A stretch of 64,000 bases of DNA from Irpex lacteus (Eukaryota > Basidiomycota > Agaricomycetes > Polyporales > Irpicaceae). Below the pieces are notes generated by a model. That model did no database searches. It was given only the letters and a program-made list of their open reading frames with translations, and was not told the DNA's origin. Of the stretch, positions 12,154 through 20,849 are shown piece after piece. Numbering within the stretch: position 1 is the stretch's first letter; every line of letters starts with the position of its first letter. The position numbers and the translations under genes are program-made. Location: contig MQVO02000005.1 of NCBI GenBank assembly GCA_001986395.2, forward strand, positions 1 to 64,000, read 5' to 3'.

Positions 12154-12593
12154 TACGTTGATTCTAGTGTGATGCTCATGAACATACATGCAGGGGTAGA
12201 GTAATCATTGGCCTACATTGAAAGGACGCAGTGGTTTTTGCAGAAGAATGAGGCGATGGCGGAGGCGAAAGATGAGTGCGAAGGACATAATGTATAGATG
12301 AATTGCAGCACGTGTTAAACATCGCCGTGCTCACGTGGTCGTAATGCACGAGTCAACACGTGGCACTGCGCGGCAACAGCAGCGCGCAACAGCGGTCGCA
12401 CGATTCACTCAGCAACCTCCCCGATATCATGGTCGCAAGTTATCGGGGGCCACGCATGCGCCTCACAATCGTTTGATTCGCAGGTTTTCCCTCGGAGCTC
12501 AAAAAACAATACGAGTCGTAGCGCGTCAATCGTTCATGTCGTATACTATAGCACACGTTAGGTCCTAAAAATTGAATAATCCAGCGAAACACG
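12154..12593. other. intergenic region with one palindrome
   Basis: No gene is supported. It contains the single palindrome 12421-12446 and should hold the promoter of the Cys-rich gene. Confidence 0.5.
12421..12446. repeat. 26-bp palindrome, intergenic
   Basis: CCGATA-N14-TATCGG with perfect arms, midway between two genes. No partner is visible nearby. Confidence 0.85.
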
Positions 12594-13537
12594 TCAAGAA
12601 GCTGTCTCTTGAGCGGGACGATCTAGCATCAGGAGAGCCTGTCTCTCGATGAGTTCGATCTCCTTTTCATACACCTTGGCGATGAGCGTCATGTTAAAAA
12701 TACGCTCTTTCGCCCTCTCCAGTAACGATCGATACACAGCTGCTCGTATTCGCAGAGTCTCTGCTTCGGACTCGCGATTCATCCTGATAGGTAGCTTGGC
12801 AAGTATCGAGATTTTCTCGAGCTCCTCTTCGTGTGCGACATTCGTTATTGGATTGCCGACGCAAACGAACATCACTCCCGCACTCACCTTTCTTCATTTC
12901 CGTCGATACGCCGTACTCGTCGAACATCTCTTCAATCGCCTCCACAGTAATTGACCCTTCCAAAGGTGGCATTGTTGGCTCAAAGAGTGGTGTCCGCCGT
13001 GCGTACTCAGCCGCCCAAAAATACAGGCCGTCGTCTGTCTTGCTAACATCTTCGACAGCAGCGAGAAGCTCGCGACTAATCGACGGCTAGGGATATGTCT
13101 CAGCGCCTGAGAGTAAAAGCACGTTAATTGTCTTCTCGCTCACCTCGCGACGATTAACATCGCCTTTGTTGTCTCCTTCGCGTTCGAATTGACGATGCCT
13201 CGAAGTATTCGCATTTGCCTGCTTGGCACGAGAACTGCTTCCTGCCTGTTTGCTACCCGATGTGGGATATGCGCTTGGAACCTTGTCGGTCAATTCAAGC
13301 TTTCCACGCGCGCCCACTAGTACTCTGTAATCTTTGAACTGGTCCTGTTTCAGCATCTCCTGCGCTATCCTCCCCTGGGCACTCGCTGGAACGAGCCTGG
13401 GTGTTTTCTTCTTAGGCTCCCTATAGAAGCTATCAGTACAGCTTCATTAATTCCCTGAAAACGTACATGTCAATGCTGGATGACGGTAGCAAGCGAACGT
13501 TGGCCGGACTTAATCGATGGGCAGTATGGATACTCAT
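12594..13537 (-). CDS. hypothetical protein, about 260 aa
   Basis: I do not recognise this protein. The start is ATG 13537 (MSIHTAHRLSPANV). A first intron from about 13465 (GTACGT) to 13420 is followed by exons split at a GTGAGC donor (about 13145) and a GTGAGTG donor (12887). The stop is TGA 12594. The middle is basic and low in complexity; the C-terminal 75 residues are strongly helical, rich in Glu/Arg/Leu, and could form a coiled coil. The gene lies between the Cys-rich gene and the F-box/nucleotidyltransferase-like gene, with a palindrome in the gap on each side. A diverged copy of its first exon and first intron occurs alone at 19962-20105. Confidence 0.6.
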
Positions 13538-13720
13538 GGCAGGCTCTCACGCAGATGCTGTAGTACTGTATTGAAACCACGTGGCACTTGGGACTTGTCA
13601 TACGGGATGTCAGTACCGACAAAACTGTACTCAGTTGTATCTTCTAAGACAATATCGACGCGTTGAACCGCCAATCCATTGCTACGAAGCACTGTTGTAG
13701 CGGCTCAAGCGGGCCACTCA

Positions 13721-13746
13721 CCGATATCTGTCTCGAGAGATATCGG
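13721..13746. repeat. 26-bp palindrome, intergenic
   Basis: CCGATA-N14-TATCGG with perfect arms, in the 306-bp gap between two minus-strand genes. Confidence 0.85.
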
Positions 13747-13843
13747 ACATACCTTCAGTCTGTCGACGAGAATGGAGCGGAAACTGCCATGTAGCCAGCT
13801 AAGAGATGTCAGAGTTGCGCGCGCCAATCATTGTGACAACCGT

Positions 13844-15131
13844 CTAGCAGACAATGAAACGAGCCGACTCATTCACAGGGTCCTTTCTCAGCCATGCAAC
13901 CATTGCCCTGATCATTTCCTGCGTATTTCTGAGGCGTGAATGAGTAGCCACCCTAGTCTGTCGTAAACGCTGCACGTACTTATCTGATCCTGTGCTCGAT
14001 CGATACCCTTTCCCAAATACCTTCGCCCTCCTCAGTTCCTGAGATATTCTATACATCTGTTCCTTGATATCTCCGTCAACTCCGAAAATGGGATACATGC
14101 GATCCGCCATGTGCAGTGGCTTGGAGTTCAGGCGGTGGTGGTCGCCGGGCTTTAGTGAGAGAGACCAGGTGGTTGCGGACAGCGGCGAATCGTATGGCTT
14201 CCATGAAAGCTCGAGTGGGGAAAGCTTTATCGCCAAGCTGTGCTTGTCTTCAACCCAACGCACTTTGCGGTGTTGGAAGTGTTTGCCAAGGTCGTCATCC
14301 AGAAGTTGAATGTTGAGAAAACCGATACGCTGGTATTTACGCATGAGACCATCAATGGTGGCGTCTCGGGGCTTCAGCGCAAGGTTCAAATCCAGGGCAA
14401 GTGTGGCCGACGGGTATAGGCAGTACGCTTTCTCAAAGGTGATAAAGTTCAACGCGCAAGCTGAAATGCTCCAAATGTCAGTAGCATGTCATGTGACTGA
14501 AAAACATTCGCGTACTCGAGTCGAAGCTCAGAATCGTCTCAGCTGGTGAGCAGCGAACAGCAACCAACTGCACCCTGCGAGGGTGCCCATCGACCACTTT
14601 GATAAATTCAAAAACACCCAACACACCGTTGATATAGAAATTGGGAGTGTGGAGATGGGCTCGCATGCGTCGAACAGCATTCAGGAAATCACCGACGTGC
14701 CATCCATAGTTTGGAGCCTGCATGGACTGGTGCGCCATAGAATGAAGTCGAGCTCCGAACGGGCTGAACTGGTACCCGTTAACCTCCAACCAGGTCCCAA
14801 CTGCGGGAGCAGCTTCGTAGGACACGTATAGGTCGAGAGCAGGGCGTGTTCTGAAATCCACCGTGAAGAAGTTGCGTGCGAAGGACCCAGAGATTACTGC
14901 CCCGGTTCGTGCTTGCAGCAAGCGGAAGGCGTCCGGATGATTGAAATAATCCCTGAGACTACGATTGATTGAGAATCTGCGTGGAAGCACGGCGTCGACG
15001 AGTAGTTTCATGAAATGCGTGAGGCAGCGAAGGCGAAACAAATCAGGCACCCGGAGGTACTTCACGAGCTCCCAACAGAGCTCATCAATCATAACGAAAA
15101 GCAGAAACGGTGGCGGCGGAGACTCTGACAT
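13844..15131 (-). CDS. F-box-like / nucleotidyltransferase-like protein, 410 aa
   Basis: Two exons, 15131-14516 and 14460-13844, joined by a phase-1 intron with donor GTACGC and acceptor TTTCAG. The start is placed at MSESPPPP because it opens directly onto the N-terminal helical region; an upstream in-frame start at 15227 is possible. The N-terminus (residues about 10-50) is F-box-like. It is followed by ISGSFARNFF and LDLYV, the short G-S and D-x-D/Y pattern of a nucleotidyltransferase-like fold. This arrangement, with STCALNFITFEKAYCLYP just after the intron, is common in mushroom genomes. Whether the fold is catalytic is doubtful, because the usual second acidic residue is not clear. It is the most upstream gene of the same-strand cluster. 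Confidence 0.7.
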
Positions 15132-15429
15132 TGTCGTAGATGGAGGTAGAGAGGCAGAAGTAACGTGCATGCAGCGCACATCGTTCACAGTATTAAGAAA
15201 CATCGTCTTCGAGTTCGGTAGTCTCATAGTTACGCGTCATTTACGTGTAGGCATTACCGAAAACTTGTTGCCGCGATGGATATGTGTTGGATTGCTTATG
15301 TCACGTGGTCGTGAAAGACACTGCTTCCGACAAAGCAGTACCATCCAGCGATGCACCACTGGGAAAGGCGGTATTCATTTGAAAGTGGTGGGTACAGCTT
15401 ATGCACCTCTGACACGATGGAGGGGTCCG

Positions 15430-15676
15430 CCGATAAGTAGATAGTCAGCTATCGGTAACGCATGAGAATACAGCTGCAATGACAGCGTAATGAATTCGCT
15501 CTCTGAGCGTACGTCTTACTCAAATCTTATCTCAACCTACTTACATTCCGATGTAGAATCACGCACCAATTCTATTTTGTGCCTCCGATATTTGAACGCA
15601 GATTTATCGGTGAGACGGATGTCATGCCGGCACAAATCCGGCAGCTCCTGCCGATATGATCATAGAAAAATATCGG
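15430..15676. repeat. three 26-bp palindromes
   Basis: Perfect copies at 15430-15455, 15585-15610 and 15651-15676. The last two are 66 bp apart, similar to other pairs. Confidence 0.85.
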
Positions 15677-15781
15677 ACGAGGTCACGAGAATATACGACA
15701 CGTTCTCCAATCCTTCCCTGTGTCTTTATTGGAGTTGACCAAAAATTGTGTCGGCAGCTGGGTGAGCCCCCTCGTTCTGAC

Positions 15782-15813
15782 ATGCAACGGGGCACGTATG
15801 CAACGGGGCACGT
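15782..15813. repeat. 16-bp tandem duplication
   Basis: Two identical units of ATGCAACGGGGCACGT, at 15782-15797 and 15798-15813. A third GGGGCACGTG lies just after them. They lie next to the tRNA-like module at 15840. Confidence 0.9.
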
Positions 15814-15839
15814 GAGACAGGTGGGGCACGTGTCAGGGC

Positions 15840-15925
15840 TGTCCACAATTGCCCTGAGCAGGAGTCGAACCGGCGACTTCAAGTCGCGATTCTACTCCTA
15901 CGCCAAACGGCCGACATTCACAGCT
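15840..15925 (-). mobile_element. tRNA-like module (SINE head), copy 1
   Basis: On the minus strand the sequence reads GGCCGTTTGGCGTAGGAGTA followed by GGTTCGACTCC, which resemble the A box and B box of a tRNA gene; the closest pattern is tRNA-Pro. The acceptor arms do not pair, so it is not a working tRNA. Nearby sequence matches the other tRNA-like modules (CAATTGYGG-type flank). Confidence 0.6.
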
Positions 15926-16332
15926 GTGCGTATAAGCCTCTGCGTTAAGTTGAACAGCAGTCCATCAGTTCACTGCCCTGACACGCAAAGCATCGTATAA
16001 ATGGGGGTACACTTCACGTAGGCAACTGCTCAAGTGCCGAGTAGCCTCCTCAGCAGCACGCGAGGGCACTCACTCGAGTCTGCAGACCGGTCGCTCGGAT
16101 TAACTTATGCACCCGGCTGATAGTCATCTTCGGGAATACAGCTATGCATTGAGATTGCAGCACCATGGCATGTGTCGGCATTTGAATCATTAACAGACCA
16201 ATTTGCGACTATGACAAGTTGTCTACTTCACACTACTAGCAACACCAACCCAGCTAAGGTCCTAAGGTAGCATTGGCTCTGCCTCCCTTTTTCATACTGA
16301 GAATGAGTTGCGTACGGTCCCCACTCATGTTG

Positions 16333-16423
16333 CCGATATTCGAGCAGATTTTTATTGGTCTACTGGACGCTGAGGCATACGATGCCTCGAGTTCACGCCG
16401 ATAAAGCTCCAGCACAATATCGG
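16333..16423. repeat. 26-bp palindrome pair
   Basis: Copies at 16333-16358 (right arm TATTGG, one mismatch) and 16398-16423 (perfect), 65 bp apart. Confidence 0.8.
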
Positions 16424-17019
16424 CCGATGTCGTAAAACTATACGGCGTGTTCTTCCAATATTTCCTCACCACGAGCAAATGTCGATCAGAGGCTTCGGAA
16501 AGGCGCACAAGAGCAATCGATTGAGTGAATTAATCGCACAGTTAGTCAAGTAATCGCATAGTTCAAACCGGTTCTTTCCCTGCGGTAAAAAGTTCACTTC
16601 TTTGTGCTCGGCAGTATTCTCCGGGTTGAAGGTAAGACTATGAGAGCGTCGAAACACTGTTCAAAAATGATCATCTCCGCTACGAACAAAGGTATACAAT
16701 CGGCTGAATAGCAATCGGGAGTGCTCTAGTGCGACCAATCTCGGTCAGTCGCCATGGCGTTCCCTTTATGCTTACTGACAGGGTTCACTTTTCGACGGTT
16801 TTTTGCTCGGTTTTCGTGTGGAAAAAAGACTACATGTTCTCTCGAATTACAATGTTCTGTGATCTTTCCGAACATCTAATTATAAGGTGCTTTATCTGAA
16901 ACACGTTAGGTGTGTATCTTGATCCCTTTTTCACGCATTTTGGGTACGCTCTGATCTGCTTTTTCCCGAAGTGAGTGTCTTGTTGTTAGAATAACACAAC
17001 AAAAAAACGGACGGGGCCT

Positions 17020-17165
17020 GGAACATGATCCCATCAGCTGGACCTCCTTTGGTGAAGGAGGTCCACCGGACGAGGCATATGCCAGCACCGCCCATAATTG
17101 CCTCAACCGGGAGTCGAACCAGCGACCCTGTGTCGTGATCATACCCCTGTGCCAAATGGCCGACA
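17020..17165 (-). mobile_element. tRNA-like module plus hairpin, copy 2
   Basis: The minus strand has an A-box-like TTTGGCACAGGGGTATGATC and a B-box-like GGTTCGACTCC at about 17105-17160. About 50 bp downstream is a perfect 11-bp hairpin at 17039-17065 (arms TGGACCTCCTT and its complement, loop TGGTG). The hairpin flanks, CATGATCC on one side and GCCAGCACCG on the other, are shared with copies 3 and 4, but the stem sequence is unrelated to theirs. Confidence 0.65.
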
Positions 17166-17355
17166 TCGAGCACCTTTCGTCAATGTCTTTGTATTCAGAC
17201 TCTGCGTACTTCGGTAATATATACTCCATTCGATATCGGTAGAATTCAACGATGCAAGATGATGACTGCTTCTGGCATAAAGGGATAGCATGCTGAGATG
17301 GCAAACTGCCACATCCCACGCTTCTACACAATAAGGATAGCTCGCGTACTACATT

Positions 17356-17606
17356 CCGATAACATTCTGCACACGTATCGGGGTTTCAATAGGCGTTGTC
17401 TGACTTTGCGTTCGTGATTTACACTCACATTCCCAACAATTGTCCTGAACGTTACAGGAACCTCAGTCAATACGTGTGTTTGGGTGCTAACTGACACTCC
17501 AAGGCCACCTGAACACAAACCCAACTGAATCCTATGTACTTCTTTATACAGCAATGGAACTAAGTTTTTCCTGACGTGCGCCGATAATACCTCAGCATCT
17601 TATCGG
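17356..17606. repeat. two 26-bp palindromes
   Basis: Perfect copies at 17356-17381 and 17581-17606. The first belongs to the composite repeat. Confidence 0.85.
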
Positions 17607-17849
17607 CGCACCCCTCGACTTATTACTGTGAGGTGCTCATCCCTTTGATATATACTCCATTCGATATCGGCAGAATTTAATGATGCAAAACGATGGCTGC
17701 TTCTGGCATAAAGAGCCAACATGCTGGAATGGCCAACTGCCACGACTTCCGCTTCTACGCAACAACGATAGCTCACGGACTACATTGTGATAACATTCTA
17801 CCAATTTCTCCTGTCTTTTCGTCGGCATAAAACAAAAGACAGAATGGGG

Positions 17850-18025
17850 TCTGAAACATGATCCTATTTGGATGGCAAGCACGTGGTGCATGTGGTGCAG
17901 CACCGCGTGCGGGCCATCCAAATAAGGCATGCGATGCCAGCACCGTTCATAGTTGCCCCAATCGGGGATTGAACCAGCGACCTCATGTCGTGATCATACC
18001 CCTGTGCCAAATGGCCGACATTGAG
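17850..18025 (-). mobile_element. tRNA-like module plus long hairpin, copy 3
   Basis: An A-box-like and a B-box-like sequence (GGTTCAATCCC) lie at about 17955-18020 on the minus strand. A hairpin at 17865-17924 has a 12-bp outer stem, a 2x2 internal loop, an 11-bp inner stem and a 10-nt loop. It shares its flanks with copies 2 and 4. Confidence 0.7.
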
Positions 18026-18210
18026 CACCTTTCGTCAATGTCTTTGTATTCAGACTCTGCGTACTTCGGTAATCTATACTCCATTCGATATCGGTAGAAT
18101 TCAACGATGCAAGATGATGACTGCTTCTGGCATAAAGGGATAGCATGCTGAGATGGCAAACTGCCACATCCCACGCTTCTACACAATAAGGATAGCTCGC
18201 GTACTACATT

Positions 18211-18236
18211 CCGATAACATTCTACACACGTATCGG
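18211..18236. repeat. 26-bp palindrome in the composite repeat
   Basis: Perfect arms. The spacer differs from the copy at 17356 by a single base. Confidence 0.85.
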
Positions 18237-18427
18237 GGTTTCAATAGGTGTTGTCTGATTTTGCGTTGTTGATTGACACTCACATTCCCAACAACTGTGT
18301 AGAACGTTATAGGAACCTCGGTCGACACGTGTGTTTGGGCGCTAATTACAAGCCCAAGGCCACCTGAACCCCAAGCCCAACTGAATCCTATGTACTCTTT
18401 TCTATAGCATGCGCGTGAGTATAATCC

Positions 18428-18530
18428 AAGGTGCGACAAAAGTGCGACCATATGCCACAGAGTGCGACAAAAGTGCGACCAAGTGCGACAAAAAGTGCGA
18501 CAAAAGTGCGACCAAAAGTGCGACAGCGAC
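18428..18530. repeat. minisatellite of AGTGCGACAAA-type units
   Basis: About eight to nine imperfect units of a 10-13 bp motif, AGTGCGAC followed by A/C runs. It is bracketed by a direct repeat GCGCGTGAGTATAATC at about 18412 and 18551, which suggests that it expanded inside a duplicated segment. Confidence 0.85.
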
Positions 18531-18784
18531 GACGTATATTAGCTTATATGCGCGTGAGTATAATCTTAGGTGCTCATCCCTTTGATATATACTCCATTCG
18601 ATATCGGCAGAATTTAATGATGCAAAACAATGGCTGCTTCTGGCATAAAGAGCCAACATGCTGGGATGGCCAACTGCCACGACTTCCACTTCTACGCAAC
18701 AACGATAGCTCACGGACTACATTGTGATAACATTCTACCAATTTCTCCTGTCTTTTCGTCGGCATAGAACAAAAGACAGAATGG

Positions 18785-18965
18785 GGTCTGAAAAATGATC
18801 CTATTTGGATGGCTAGTACATGGTGCATGTGGCGCAGCACCGAGTACGAGCTATCCAAATAAGGCATGCGATGCCAACACCGTTCATAGTTGCCCCAATC
18901 GGGGATTGAACCAGCGACCTCATGTCATGATCATACCCCTGTGCCAAATGGCCGACATTAAGCAC
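18785..18965 (-). mobile_element. tRNA-like module plus long hairpin, copy 4
   Basis: The layout is the same as copy 3. The hairpin is at 18802-18861. One stem pair that is C-G in copy 3 (17880/17909) is T-A here (18817/18846), so pairing is kept despite the base changes. Confidence 0.7.
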
Positions 18966-19306
18966 CTTTCGCCAATGTCTTTGTATTCAGACTCTTCGTA
19001 CTCCAGTGTGTAGTTATTGAGAAGGAAGATTTTGTGCATAAGTTCTACTAGTGATACAAATGTTTTGTGTGCTGTGTAGACTCTTTCGGTGGTGACGAGA
19101 CCGCAAATCGAGTGCACAGAGAAGTCGACCAGAGCAACTTATATGCATTACTAATCTGACAGTAACAGTGCCAATTTCAAATTGTACTTATAGCACGTTG
19201 AAGGACAAACAGCTAATCAATAAGCAATACTCTTTCCGCTGATCGCAAATTTAACAGTTAATCGAGCTTGGAACCGAAGCACAAATAATGTTTTTCATGA
19301 CATGCG

Positions 19307-19538
19307 CCGATAATGCTTTAACATCTTATCGGTGTGGCCCTGCACTCATGACTGTGAGTTGCTCATCTCTCCGATATATACTCCATTCGATATCGGCAGA
19401 ATTCAACGATGCAAAACAATGACTGCTTCTGGCATACAGGAACAGCATGCTGAGATGGCAAACTGCCATGACTTACGCTTCTAGGCAATAAAGATAGCTC
19501 GTGTACTACATTCCGATAACATTCTACACACATATCGG
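19307..19538. repeat. two 26-bp palindromes
   Basis: Perfect copies at 19307-19332 and 19513-19538. These are the right-most copies with perfect arms in the window. Confidence 0.85.
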
Positions 19539-19961
19539 GGTTTCAATAGGTGTTGTCTGATTTTGCGTTGTTGATTCACACTTACATTCCCAACAACTGT
19601 GTAGAACGTTATAGGAACCTCGGTTGACACGTGTGTTTGGGCGCTAATTACAAGCCCAAGGGCACCTGAACCCCAAGCCCAACTGAATCGTATGTACTCT
19701 TTTCTATAGCATCTGTCAGCTCAACGTACCTTTTGTGTGCCAGCCTTCGACATAATTGCTCAGCAATTCTCAACAATTTCGCCGATGACCTTGACATATT
19801 GCCATTGGCGAATTGTTTAGACGTAACAATTGGTATGCGATTAAATACTTGCGACGAAATAGTACCAATCCAGGGTACAAGTATGCATTTTGCCAATAGA
19901 ATATGACTGTAACCTGTCCATAACCGGTAAGGTAACCGTGTCCTGTCAGCTCTTTCCTATA

Positions 19962-20105
19962 TAATCAGTACAAATTCATTAATTCCTTCGAAACGTACAT
20001 GTCAATGTTGGATGACGGTAGTAAGCAAACATTGGCCGAACGTAATTGATGGGCAGTATGGATACTCATGGCAGGCTCTCATACAGATGCTGTAGTATTG
20101 TATTG
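19962..20105 (-). pseudogene. duplicated first exon and intron start of the 12594-13537 gene
   Basis: About 140 bp closely matching 13432-13573. It keeps the start codon (20069, MSIHTAHQLRSANV), the GTACGT donor and an intron-like tail, but not the rest of the gene. After a possible acceptor (TATATAG) the frame stays open for about 50 codons of unrelated sequence. Confidence 0.75.
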
Positions 20106-20330
20106 CAATCTTATCTACATGGCTTATCTTATCTGTTGTACAGTTCATATAAGAAATGTGGTTACATGACATCATGACATTCTGAATATTACATAATCAT
20201 TCTGTTGGAAACAGTGCCAGCTCACAAATAATAAGCAGAATGTGGCACCATTATTTGTGGCACCACTATTTAAATTTATTTTGACTGACCCTGCCCTAAA
20301 TCAAGTGGTCTGTGCACAATTCCTGAAATC

Positions 20331-20338
20331 TATATAAA
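20331..20338 (+). promoter_or_regulatory. TATA box upstream of the small spliced ORF
   Basis: TATATAAA, about 250 bp before ATG 20583, is followed by a CT-rich leader. The GTTAGT and CAAAG sites between them could be a 5' UTR intron. Confidence 0.4.
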
Positions 20339-20582
20339 CTCTCACTAAGCATGCTCTCATCTCTCATCTTCACTCCTAAGTTGTGACTGAGCTAGCACAC
20401 TGCACAAGTCTCCCTAGTCATTCACAGTCTTGCATCATCTTTCACCTATCATCTACTCTGAAGTTCTTATTTCACATTAGTCATCAATCCAGGTTAGTTG
20501 ATATCTATTTTGTTGTCTCTCTGCTCACATTTTATCTCTACGCAAAGTTCCTATCTCTGTGACCACCTCTGAGCAAGTGAAT

Positions 20583-20849
20583 ATGACAGAAGTCAATATC
20601 AATATATCAGTGAGTTTTTGACAGAACAACCAAAGCACACCACTGATCTCATTTTATTTGAAGCTTAACAACCCTGCTCCAGTTTATCTTCATGTCACAC
20701 ATGGCAACATCAATGTTGCAGTGAACGTAAAGATCACAGGCAGCAAGACTGAGTTGCAATTCCATGTGAACAAATCAGTTGAGGATGTAATTATGGCTGA
20801 ACCGGAGCCTGAAGATGTAGAGATGACGGACAGCACAGCCAATAATTAG
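20583..20849 (+). CDS. small two-exon protein, 70 aa, function unknown
   Basis: Exon 1 (20583-20609, MTEVNINIS) joins exon 2 (20664-20849) through a 54-bp phase-0 intron with donor GTGAGT, a CTGAT branch-like site and acceptor GAAG. The protein is beta-prone in its middle (VYLHVTHGNINVAVNVKI) and has an acidic tail (EPEPEDVEMTD). There is no signal peptide and no known motif. The surrounding 20.1-20.9 kb is distinctly AT-rich compared with the genic parts, with a TATA box upstream. It could be a young gene, part of a degraded LTR element (the segment beginning TGTTGGAAAC near 20203 looks LTR-like), or chance. Confidence 0.45.

Larger units (their letters stand above)
17220..19700 (-). repeat. 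dispersed composite repeat, five copies
   Basis: Five copies of a core TATACTCCATTCGATATCGG at 17220, 17651, 18075, 18588 and 19377 are embedded in longer similar sequence of about 150-330 bp each. The longer copies (about 17220-17540, 18075-18400 and 19377-19700) also include a palindrome with an almost constant spacer (17356, 18211, 19513) and a conserved tail ending in CAACTGAATC. Copies alternate with the tRNA-like modules, so the array looks like repeated duplication of a composite element. Confidence 0.8.
15132..20582. other. repeat field upstream of the minus-strand cluster
   Basis: About 5.4 kb without a supported gene. It holds eleven copies of the 26-bp palindrome, four tRNA-like modules on the minus strand, five copies of a TATACTCCATTCGATATCGG core, a minisatellite and a duplicated gene fragment. 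It is AT-richer than the genic parts. The individual parts are listed separately. Confidence 0.7.

Noticed and set aside
15840..15925. Functional tRNA gene
   Set aside because: The A and B boxes are recognisable, but the acceptor and T stems do not pair and the anticodon arm is shortened. The related copies share downstream body sequence, as in a SINE.
17220..17250. 5.8S rRNA fragment suggested by the ATTCGATATCG-type core
   Set aside because: The similarity is limited to a few bases and the rest of the unit is not rRNA-like.
17039..17924. Rho-independent terminators
   Set aside because: The hairpins have no T tract and lie in eukaryotic DNA.
15132..20300. CRISPR array
   Set aside because: The repeats are irregularly spaced and palindromic with variable inner sequence, the opposite of constant repeats with variable spacers, and the organism is a fungus.
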